Of a stretch of 63,059 nucleotides of DNA, positions 9,925 through 16,485 are shown one piece after another; the stretch's first letter is position 1, and every line of letters starts with the position of its first letter. Position numbers and translations under genes: made by a program. The stretch spans positions 1-63,059 of the forward strand of contig JAIMAN010000007.1 in assembly GCA_023511915.1 (NCBI GenBank), given 5' to 3'. The notes below the pieces were generated by a model. That model saw nothing but the letters and a program-made list of their open reading frames with translations. It ran no database searches and had not been told where the DNA came from. The DNA comes from Armatimonadota bacterium (GTDB taxonomy: Bacteria > Armatimonadota > Fimbriimonadia > Fimbriimonadales > GBS-DC).

Positions 9925-10883
9925 CGATAGCTCTGGAACAGTTCGCTGACCGACTCGTCGTGGTGGATGCGCTTGATTGCCTCGCCGAGCAGGGGCGCGA
10001 CCGACAGGCGCACGAGCTTGTCGAACTGCTTGTGCGGCGGTACGGGGATGGTGTCGGTGCAGATGACCTTCTCGATGGGCGATTCGGCGAGTCGCTGCGG
10101 CGCGCTCCCAGAGAAGACGGGGTGCGTGCAGGCGGCGATTACGCTGGTCGCGCCGCGCCGAAGCAGCGCTTCCGCGCCTTGCGCCACCGAGCCGCCCGTG
10201 TCGATCATGTCGTCAATCATGATGGCGATACGCCCCTGCACATCGCCGATGATTTCCATCACCTCTACCTTGTTCGGTTCGGGGCGTCGCTTGGCGATGA
10301 TGGCGATGGGGGCGTCGAGCGCTTCCGCAAGCGAGCGGGCGCGCGGCACGCCCGCCACATCGGGCGAGACGACCACAATATGCTGCTCGTGATAGCCCTG
10401 CGACTTGAGATACTCCGCGATAATCGGTCCCGCGTACAGGTGATCGACGGGGATGTCGAAAAAGCCCTGAATCTGCTCGGCGTGCAGGTCGACGGCGATC
10501 ACGCGCGTCGCGCCCGCTTCGGTGATCAGGTCTGCCACCAGTCGCGCCGTGATGGGTTCACGCGGCTTGATTTTCTTGTCCTGTCGCGCGTAGCCGTAGT
10601 AGGGGATAACCGCCGTGATGCGCCGCGCCGACGCCCGCCGAAACGCATCCAGCAGCACCAGCAGCTCCATCAGGTTGTCGTTCACGGGCGCGCAGGTCGG
10701 CTGCACAACAAACACATCCATCCCGCGCGCGCTCTCCAGCACCTGCACGCGCACCTCGCCGTCTGAAAAGCGCGTGCAAATCATCTGCCCTAACGGTCGC
10801 CCTAAGTAGCTCGCAATCCTCTCCGCCAGCTCGGGGTTGGCGTTGCCGCCAAATAACAGAATCTCTTGCCCGTTGCTCATCAT
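9921..10883 (-). CDS. prs: Ribose-phosphate pyrophosphokinase (PRPP synthetase)
   Basis: 320 residues; converts ribose 5-phosphate and ATP to PRPP for nucleotide, His and Trp synthesis. Motifs present: FSDGEVRVQV, NDNLMELLVLLDAFRRA, the catalytic flexible-loop region YYGYARQDKK, and the PRPP-binding IMIDDMIDTGGSV. The start is one of two adjacent ATGs (10883 or 10880), both overlapping the glmU stop, with GGGAGG upstream. Standard length for class I enzymes. The glmU-prs order is common in bacteria. Confidence 0.97.
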   Translation of the reverse strand: MMSNGQEILLFGGNANPELAERIASYLGRPLGQMICTRFSDGEVRVQVLESARGMDVFVVQPTCAPVNDNLMELLVLLDAFRRASARRITAVIPYYGYARQDKKIKPREPITARLVADLITEAGATRVIAVDLHAEQIQGFFDIPVDHLYAGPIIAEYLKSQGYHEQHIVVVSPDVAGVPRARSLAEALDAPIAIIAKRRPEPNKVEVMEIIGDVQGRIAIMIDDMIDTGGSVAQGAEALLRRGATSVIAACTHPVFSGSAPQRLAESPIEKVICTDTIPVPPHKQFDKLVRLSVAPLLGEAIKRIHHDESVSELFQSYR

Positions 10884-12271
10884 GGCTCGTTGCCTCCCGC
10901 GCCCTTTTTAGATTCGCGCCGTTTGCGCACCCATCCTGCCTTAATCGTTTGATAACTGCGGGCGATTGCCAGCGATTCGGGGGGCACATCGTCGGTGATG
11001 GCGCTGGCAGCGGCGATATAGGCGTCGTCACCGATGGTCACGGGCGCAATCAGCGTCGCGTGCGAGCCGACGAACACGCCGTCGCCAATCACCGTGCGGT
11101 GCTTGCGCTCGCCGTCGTAGTTGCAGGTAATCGTGCCCGCGCCGATGTTGGCGCGCTTACCAATCGTCGCGTCACCCAAGTAGGTCAGGTGCAGCACTTT
11201 CGTGCCCTCGCCGACTTCCACATTCTTAATTTCCACGAAGTCGCCCACGCGCACGCCCGTATGCAACACAGTGCCAGGACGAATATGCGCAAAGGGACCC
11301 ACCGAAACCTCCGCGTCTATCCGCGCCTGGATGATATGCGAGCGGAACAGATGACATCTGTCGCCAACCGTGCAGTCTTGCAGGTACAGGTCGGGTCCGA
11401 GCGTGCAGTTCGCGCCGATGATGGTATCGCCGCGCAGGTGCGTGTTCGGCTCGATGACCGTGTCGCGTCCGACGCGCACCGTCGGCTCGATGTAGGTCGT
11501 TGCGGGGTCGATAACCGTGACGCCCTCCAAGCAGAGTTGCTTGAGAAGGCGCGTGCGCAGCGCGTGCCCGACCTGCGCGAGTTCCCAGCGGGTGTTGACG
11601 CCCAGCAGCAGCGTCGGGTCAGGCGACTGCCAGGCGACCACGCGCGCGCCGCTTGCCGCCAAGACGCCAATCGTGTCGGTCAGGTAGTATTCGCCCTGCG
11701 CGTTCTGGTTGCTCAGGCGCGGCAGCGCGTCGCGCAGCGCGTCCGCACGAAAGCAGTAGAACGAAGTGCAGACCTCGCGAATCGCCTTCTGGTCGGGCGC
11801 GGCGTCTTTCTCTTCCACGATGCCAACGACATTGCCTGCTGCGTCGCGCAGGATGCGCCCGTAGCCTGTCGGGTCATCCAATATGGCGGTCGCCAGCACG
11901 CACGCGGCGTCGGTCTGCAGGGCGGTCTCGTGCAGGGCGCGGAACACTTCGGGGGTGACCAACGGCGAGTCGCCTGCAGCAATCAGCACATGGGTCGCTT
12001 CGGCGGGCAGGTACGGGACGGCTTGCATGACGGCGTGCCCTGTGCCAAGTTGCTCCGCTTGCAAGGCGTAGCGGTACTGCTCGCCCAGCGCGCGCTGCAC
12101 TTCGTCTGCGCCGTGCCCGACCACCACGATAATCGGCGCGACGCCCGCTGCCTCCAACGCCTGCAGCACATAACGGGTCAGCGGCTGACCCAGCAGGGGC
12201 GTTATCGCCTTGGGGCGCTCGGACTTCATGCGGGTGCCCTTGCCCGCCGCCATCACGATTGCCGTAAGCAT
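10880..12271 (-). CDS. glmU: Bifunctional GlmU: GlcN-1-P acetyltransferase / GlcNAc-1-P uridyltransferase
   Basis: 463 residues making UDP-GlcNAc for peptidoglycan and outer-membrane sugars. The N-terminal pyrophosphorylase has the signature AAGKGTRMKSERPK. The C-terminal left-handed beta-helix hexapeptide region includes GPFAHIRPGTVLHTGVRVGD and IGAGTITCNYDG. The start was set at the ATG opening MLTAIVMAAGKG, preceded by GGGAGG at about 10 nt; upstream codons in the frame are non-coding. First gene of the glmU-prs-quinate-like operon. Confidence 0.97.
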   Translation of the reverse strand: MLTAIVMAAGKGTRMKSERPKAITPLLGQPLTRYVLQALEAAGVAPIIVVVGHGADEVQRALGEQYRYALQAEQLGTGHAVMQAVPYLPAEATHVLIAAGDSPLVTPEVFRALHETALQTDAACVLATAILDDPTGYGRILRDAAGNVVGIVEEKDAAPDQKAIREVCTSFYCFRADALRDALPRLSNQNAQGEYYLTDTIGVLAASGARVVAWQSPDPTLLLGVNTRWELAQVGHALRTRLLKQLCLEGVTVIDPATTYIEPTVRVGRDTVIEPNTHLRGDTIIGANCTLGPDLYLQDCTVGDRCHLFRSHIIQARIDAEVSVGPFAHIRPGTVLHTGVRVGDFVEIKNVEVGEGTKVLHLTYLGDATIGKRANIGAGTITCNYDGERKHRTVIGDGVFVGSHATLIAPVTIGDDAYIAAASAITDDVPPESLAIARSYQTIKAGWVRKRRESKKGAGGNEP

Positions 12272-12301
12272 CGACCGATTGCCTCCCGAACCGCGCGGGG
12301 A

Positions 12302-12307
12302 ATTATA
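12302..12307 (-). promoter_or_regulatory. Extended -10 box for glmU operon
   Basis: Minus-strand GGGTATAATTCC about 30 nt upstream of glmU; TATAAT is consensus, no clear -35. Confidence 0.6.
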
Positions 12308-12339
12308 CCCATGCGTTGGCAGGGACGCGGGGCGCATGC

Positions 12340-13335
12340 TCACAACGCGGGCAACTCCATGTCGCTGCTGTGTCCAGGGAACATCTTGGCAGTGGGGTCG
12401 ATGATGCTCTTGGCGTGGTTGACAGCGGTGCAGACCTCGCCGACGCCCGTCGCGATCAGCTTCAGCTTGCCCGCGTGCGTACACACATCGCCCGCCGCGT
12501 AGACGCCTGGCAGGTTCGTCTGCATGTATTCGTCCACCACGATTTGGTTGCCCTGCAGTTCCAGCCCCCAGTTTTTGATGGGACCCAGCGTCGCCACGAA
12601 GCCGAGGTTCAGAATCACGGCGTCGACGGGCAGTTCGAGTTCGTCGTGCGTCTTGTTGTGGAAGATGACGGCGCGCTCCACCGCGCCGTTGCCACAGATA
12701 CGGCGCAGTTCGTAAGGGGTAAGGATGTTCACGGGCGATTGGCGCAGCTCCTGCACGCTCTGCTCGTGGGCGCGGAACTCGTCGCGGCGGTGGATGAGGG
12801 TGACCGCCTGCGCAATCGGGTAGAGGTTCAGCGCCCAGTCGACGGCAGAGTCGCCCCCGCCGACAATCAGCAGCCGCTTGCCCGCAAACACAGACTTGTC
12901 GCGCACGCCGTAGTAGACGCCGTTGCCTTCGAACTCGGCGACGCCCTCGGCGTTGAGCTTGCGCGGGGAGAACGCCCCAGCCCCCGCGCAGATGACCACC
13001 GTGCGCGTGTGGTGGACTTGTCCCGTGTGGGTCGTGATTGCCCAGCCGTCGTCGGTGCGCGTGAGCGTCTCGGCGCGCTCTTCGAGGCACACCGTCGGCT
13101 TGAAGCGCATCGCTTGCCGAATCATCGCCTGCGCGAGGTCTTTCGCCAGCACTTCGGGGAAGCCTGGCATATCGTACACATACTTTTCGGGGTACAGCGC
13201 GGTGAGTTGCCCACCCAGTTCGGGCAGGCTGTCGATGATTTTTGTGCGCATCCCGCGTAGCCCCGCATAAAACGCGCCGAACAAGCCCACAGGGCCGCCG
13301 CCGATAATCGTGATGTCATAGAGGTCGGAGTGCAT
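12340..13335 (-). CDS. Ferredoxin-NADP+ reductase, thioredoxin-reductase-like
   Basis: 331-residue FAD/NAD(P)H oxidoreductase. The FAD dinucleotide motif is GGGPVGLFGAFYAGLRG at the N-terminus and the NADPH motif is GGGDSAVDWALNLYP. The CxxC redox pair of true thioredoxin reductases is absent, which points to the YumC-type ferredoxin-NADP reductase. The C-terminal FAD segment GVYAAGDVCTH is present. The ATG at 13335 begins the family's N-terminus (MHSDLYDITIIGGGPVG); the upstream reading frame is not coding. A TATAAT box lies about 75 nt upstream and a 12-bp palindrome lies between box and start. Confidence 0.9.
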   Translation of the reverse strand: MHSDLYDITIIGGGPVGLFGAFYAGLRGMRTKIIDSLPELGGQLTALYPEKYVYDMPGFPEVLAKDLAQAMIRQAMRFKPTVCLEERAETLTRTDDGWAITTHTGQVHHTRTVVICAGAGAFSPRKLNAEGVAEFEGNGVYYGVRDKSVFAGKRLLIVGGGDSAVDWALNLYPIAQAVTLIHRRDEFRAHEQSVQELRQSPVNILTPYELRRICGNGAVERAVIFHNKTHDELELPVDAVILNLGFVATLGPIKNWGLELQGNQIVVDEYMQTNLPGVYAAGDVCTHAGKLKLIATGVGEVCTAVNHAKSIIDPTAKMFPGHSSDMELPAL

Positions 13336-13366
13336 ACGCCCCAATTCTACCCGAATTCGGGGCAAA

Positions 13367-13385
13367 TTAGGACTTAAGTCCCTAA
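13367..13385. promoter_or_regulatory. Palindrome resembling a DosR/DevR box
   Basis: Exact 12-bp palindrome GGACTTAAGTCC (13370-13381) with flanks; read on the minus strand it is TTAGGGACTTAAGTCCTAA. It lies 23 nt downstream of the minus-strand TATAAT box, in the leader of the ferredoxin-NADP reductase gene, an operator-like position. Confidence 0.5.
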
Positions 13386-13406
13386 CATTTCGCGGCGGTG
13401 ACGGTG

Positions 13407-13413
13407 TATTATA
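13407..13413. promoter_or_regulatory. Bidirectional -10 region
   Basis: The bases TATTATA read as TATAAT on the minus strand (13413-13408, towards the reductase gene) and TATTAT on the plus strand (13407-13412, towards the RNA candidate). No convincing -35 either way. Confidence 0.45.
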
Positions 13414-13418
13414 AGACA

Positions 13419-13591
13419 GAAGTTGGCAAAGGCGGGCGATAGGCAGGGTTCTGGGTGCTGTGCTTCGATGGGATCGCCGTGCTGTGGGGAATGATACGCA
13501 TGCCAAGACGCTTTACATAACACGCACAGGGCAAAGTCCCTGCCGTGCCTGCCAACCCGGGAAGGTTGACCAGCCCTTCCCGGGACTTTTT
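13419..13591 (+). ncRNA. Rod-shaped structured RNA, 6S-like candidate
   Basis: About 173 nt from a plus-strand -10 box to a strong terminator. The 5' and 3' halves pair in three nested stems: GTTGGCA (13422-13428) with TGCCAAC (13550-13556), GGCAGGG (13442-13448) with CCCTGCC (13538-13544), and CTGTGC (13458-13463) with GCACAG (13524-13529). Between stems II and III is a 9/8-nt internal loop. A long rod with a central bubble and this size is what 6S RNA (ssrS) looks like, but no conserved primary sequence was recognised, so another regulatory RNA is possible. Confidence 0.45.
13556..13591 (+). terminator. Strong rho-independent terminator
   Basis: Perfect 10-bp GC-rich stem CCCGGGAAGG (13556-13565) / CCTTCCCGGG (13575-13584), 9-nt loop, then AC and TTTTT. 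It ends the RNA candidate and insulates the following gene. Confidence 0.9.
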
Positions 13592-13603
13592 GTTGGGGTA
13601 GGG

Positions 13604-13609
13604 TACACT
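13604..13609 (+). promoter_or_regulatory. -10 box TACACT, near-leaderless start
   Basis: GGGTACACTTG lies 8 nt before the ATG at 13618, so transcription probably starts at or within a base or two of the start codon. Confidence 0.5.
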
Positions 13610-13617
13610 TGTGGTGT

Positions 13618-14442
13618 ATGCGTGTCTCGAAGAAACCGCATGTGAGCGAGGCAGTCTGCGAAATTGTGTTTGCGGACGAACAGTCGTGGGACTGGACGAT
13701 TCCAGGGCTGTTGTACGCTCGCCTTATGCACGAGTTTCCGAAGCGGCGCGAGCATCGGCTTGGTAAGGGTGAGCCTGTACGCATCATGTTTTTGCGGGAA
13801 GACGAGCGCGTGCTGATTCAGGTCGGCGTGAATGCGCTTACAATAACTCATGGATCGCCCTACTCTGGGTGGGAGTTTTTCCGTGCGGCGATCGAACGCG
13901 CTCTCACGGCGTACCTGCAGGCGGCGTCCGCCGCGCCCATTCGCTCAGTATCGCTGCGGTATGTATATCACCTCTCAGCGCCGTCACCTGCGCCGTTGCG
14001 CATAGAAGGCTTTCAGGACTTACCTACACAGTTTACGCGCGCGCCGCAACACTGGTCGCATCAGCTGATAATCCCATACGCCGACGCCGCTGAAATCCTG
14101 ACAATCCAGTCGGAGACCGCTGCGAACTCTAACGGGAGCGAGCCACGCACCCAGTTGACCGTCACCCTCACGCGCGAGTTGGGAGCTGCCTCGCGTGAAA
14201 CCTGTCTGCAGTGGTTGGATCGTGCGCACGCGACTGTCGCCGCGTTTGGAGAGGTTTCTATGAAAGCCCCCGCTCGCATCCGATGGGCGCCCTTCGTGCT
14301 GGATAGGCAAGCGTTTCCCATAGGTACAGCCGACGAATTCAGCTTGCCGCCGCCCACACAAATCACTGCAACCGCACGCCTTCACAAGGTTCTCCACGCG
14401 CCCTTCCAGTTCATCGACGATATAGAACTGCCCGATGAGTAA
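13618..14442 (+). CDS. TIGR04255-like protein of unknown function
   Basis: 274 residues. The N-terminal pattern KKPHVSEAVCEIVFA and a region reading SVSLRYVYHLSAP recall the sporadically distributed TIGR04255 family, for which no biochemical role is established. No signal peptide, membrane helix or nuclease motif was seen. The ATG is favoured because a -10 box (TACACT) ends 8 nt before it and a strong terminator lies just upstream. It overlaps the next gene by 8 nt. Base use is visibly less GC-rich than in flanking genes, which fits acquisition by transfer. Confidence 0.6.
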   Translation: MRVSKKPHVSEAVCEIVFADEQSWDWTIPGLLYARLMHEFPKRREHRLGKGEPVRIMFLREDERVLIQVGVNALTITHGSPYSGWEFFRAAIERALTAYLQAASAAPIRSVSLRYVYHLSAPSPAPLRIEGFQDLPTQFTRAPQHWSHQLIIPYADAAEILTIQSETAANSNGSEPRTQLTVTLTRELGAASRETCLQWLDRAHATVAAFGEVSMKAPARIRWAPFVLDRQAFPIGTADEFSLPPPTQITATARLHKVLHAPFQFIDDIELPDE

Positions 14443-14971
14443 GTATCCTTGGTACGAAGTCGTAGAGGGCGAGGATTTGGAGCAAGGGGACATCCTTTTT
14501 CAGTGCCCTGTGCTGAAACCTGCGCCAGAGTGGATGATAGACGATTTTCAACAGGGCGAGATACCTACCCTTATTGAGATAGTAGACGCTGTTGTCATGA
14601 CGCAGTCCTGCGACTTGGCAAACGAGAAGGTCACGGAGGTCTTGCTCTGCGGGCACTGGGATTTACAGCAAGCGACAGCCTATGATCGGACGCTTGCGGA
14701 CAAGGGAAAGCGCAGGCAAATCCTGAATGGACAGGTCTATCGGTACACTTTTTTGGCGGACTCGCAGCACCCTGAGCGACCGATGGGCGTGCGGATTGTG
14801 GACTTCGGCTATGTGTTTACGCTGCCCAAGTCGATAGTACGACAGTTGGCGCGTATGCAGGGCAAACGCTTGCGTCTCTGTCCACCCTATCGTGAGCATC
14901 TGGCGCAGGCGTTCGCGCGGTTTTTCATGCGTGTCGGTCTACCCCAGCAGGTTCAGTTGCCCGAGCCGTAG
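14435..14971 (+). CDS. Unknown protein, partner of the TIGR04255-like gene
   Basis: 178 residues, not recognised with confidence. Near the centre is VVMTQSCDLANEKV; a Gln-Ser-Cys-Asp cluster followed by hydrophobic strands looks like a conserved core rather than chance. There is no signal peptide, TM helix or nucleic-acid motif. The ATG overlaps the upstream stop by 8 nt, so the two proteins are made together. It converges with the DUF1800 gene (2-nt gap). Confidence 0.55.
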   Translation: MSKYPWYEVVEGEDLEQGDILFQCPVLKPAPEWMIDDFQQGEIPTLIEIVDAVVMTQSCDLANEKVTEVLLCGHWDLQQATAYDRTLADKGKRRQILNGQVYRYTFLADSQHPERPMGVRIVDFGYVFTLPKSIVRQLARMQGKRLRLCPPYREHLAQAFARFFMRVGLPQQVQLPEP

Positions 14972-14973
14972 TC

Positions 14974-16371
14974 TCACAGCATCTGAAACTCAGGTGCGCT
15001 GAAGACGATTTGGAGTGCGCCTTGCACGGTCTGGCGGTCGCGTTGGCGTAAGGCGTTGATGCCCCCGCGTTTTTGGAGGTACTCCAGCAGGCTGGCGCGC
15101 GTCTTGGGCTGCAGCGCGACATCGAGCGTCTGCTCCAGTCGTTGGGCGAACTCCTCCAGCGTGCGTGGGGCGGGCAGCCCGACCAACTCGTTCAGCGTCG
15201 CGAAGCCCAGCGCGCCCCGCTGCGGCAGCAGAAACTCCGCAAAGCGCATCCGCTCCAACATCGTGGTGGAGGTGATCCACGCCTTGCCCCACTCCCAGCC
15301 TGCGACATCCGGCGGGTACAGCAGCACCTGCCCGATTCGGCGCGTCCACTGGGTCGCCAGGCGCAGGTAGGCTGCCAGCAGCCGTTGCCCCGCGCCGTCG
15401 CTGAGGTTCACCGCCCGCAATCGCTCGCCAACGCCCACCTGCCGCAGCGCGCCCACCACGAACTCCACAGGGCTTTTCACCCGCTTGCGCCAGTTGAGGT
15501 GGCTCCAGAACGCAGGCGTCAGCAGCAGCCGTCGCATCAGCGCACGGATGCTGTAGCCCGACTCGCGGAACACCTTCGCCAAATCTTGCACGGTGCGCTC
15601 GTCGGGCGGCTCGGTGTCGTTGATGAAGTGCTGATAGAACTTGCGGGCGATGTGGAGCGCAGTAGCGGGATGCTCGACCGCCATTTCGATGATGTCTTCG
15701 CCCGTGAACGCGCCGCGCTTGCCGAAGACCTCCTTCTCGCCCGCGTCGTGCTGATTACGGTTGAACACGAAGCTGCTGGTCACGCGGCTGAACGACCAGC
15801 CTGTGAACGCGCGCGCCGCCTCCTGAATGTCGCGCTCGGTGTAGTGCCCAATCCCTGTGGTGAACAGCTCGAACAGCTCGCGGGCGAAGTTCTCGTTCGG
15901 CTTGCCCTTCACATTCCGCACCCCGTCCAGCCACACCAGCATCGCGGGGTCTTTGGCGACCTCCAGCGTGAGCGTCTTGAAGTTGTCCAGCCCCAGCCGC
16001 TGAAACAGCTGAATCTGGATGAGCATCAGCCTGCCCGCCTGCACTTTGGCGGCGGAGGTCGCAAAATGGTTGTGCCAAAACAGCGCGAGCCGTTCCTGAA
16101 TCGGCTGCTGTGAGACGAGCATACGGTAGAGCCACCACGCGCTGACCGCCTGCGGCTGCAGGTTGTTCTGCTCGCCCTGCAGAATGCGCAGCACCGCCTC
16201 GTCGTCGATGCTGTGGTCGTAGGGGCTTTCCAGCAGCTTATCGACCGCGCCCTCGATGCCCAGCGCAATCAGCGGTTCAATCTCGCTTGTGCGCGCGCTG
16301 AAGCCCGTGCGCCGCCTCAGATGCGCCAGTCGCTCCGTCAAACTCGATTGCATCGTCTCGTCGTCCCGCAT
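14974..16371 (-). CDS. DUF1800 family protein
   Basis: About 465 residues matching DUF1800, often secreted or cell-envelope proteins encoded beside DUF1501 partners; the biochemical function is unknown. Family signatures include ERLALFWHNHFATS, GKPNENFARELFELFTTG and HYTERDIQEAARAFTGW. The start is ambiguous: ATG 16371 sits a few nt behind a CATAAT box (16386-16381), while ATG 16353 is also in frame. No obvious signal peptide, and no DUF1501 gene is adjacent, so it is an orphan here. Confidence 0.85.
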   Translation of the reverse strand: MRDDETMQSSLTERLAHLRRRTGFSARTSEIEPLIALGIEGAVDKLLESPYDHSIDDEAVLRILQGEQNNLQPQAVSAWWLYRMLVSQQPIQERLALFWHNHFATSAAKVQAGRLMLIQIQLFQRLGLDNFKTLTLEVAKDPAMLVWLDGVRNVKGKPNENFARELFELFTTGIGHYTERDIQEAARAFTGWSFSRVTSSFVFNRNQHDAGEKEVFGKRGAFTGEDIIEMAVEHPATALHIARKFYQHFINDTEPPDERTVQDLAKVFRESGYSIRALMRRLLLTPAFWSHLNWRKRVKSPVEFVVGALRQVGVGERLRAVNLSDGAGQRLLAAYLRLATQWTRRIGQVLLYPPDVAGWEWGKAWITSTTMLERMRFAEFLLPQRGALGFATLNELVGLPAPRTLEEFAQRLEQTLDVALQPKTRASLLEYLQKRGGINALRQRDRQTVQGALQIVFSAPEFQML

Positions 16372-16450
16372 ATCATGACGATTATGGGCGTCGGTGTGTT
16401 CATTCTGCAACGGTCTACACGGGGCGTCGCGCGCGGGTTTCGCGAGGGGG

Positions 16451-16456
16451 TATAAT
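16451..16456 (+). promoter_or_regulatory. Consensus -10 (TATAAT) for secDF
   Basis: GGGGGTATAATACG 30 nt upstream of the secDF start, followed by GGAGGAGA as ribosome-binding site. Confidence 0.6.
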
Positions 16457-16485
16457 ACGCTCAAGCAGCAGGAGGAGAGACAGCC

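Noticed and set aside
12340-13335. Thioredoxin reductase for the FAD/NADPH enzyme
   Set aside because: The CxxC redox pair between the FAD and NADPH domains is absent, so the ferredoxin-NADP reductase subtype fits better.
13419-13617. Riboswitch controlling the TIGR04255-like gene
   Set aside because: A strong terminator followed by a separate -10 box directly at the start codon makes an independent RNA gene more likely; no known aptamer core was recognised.
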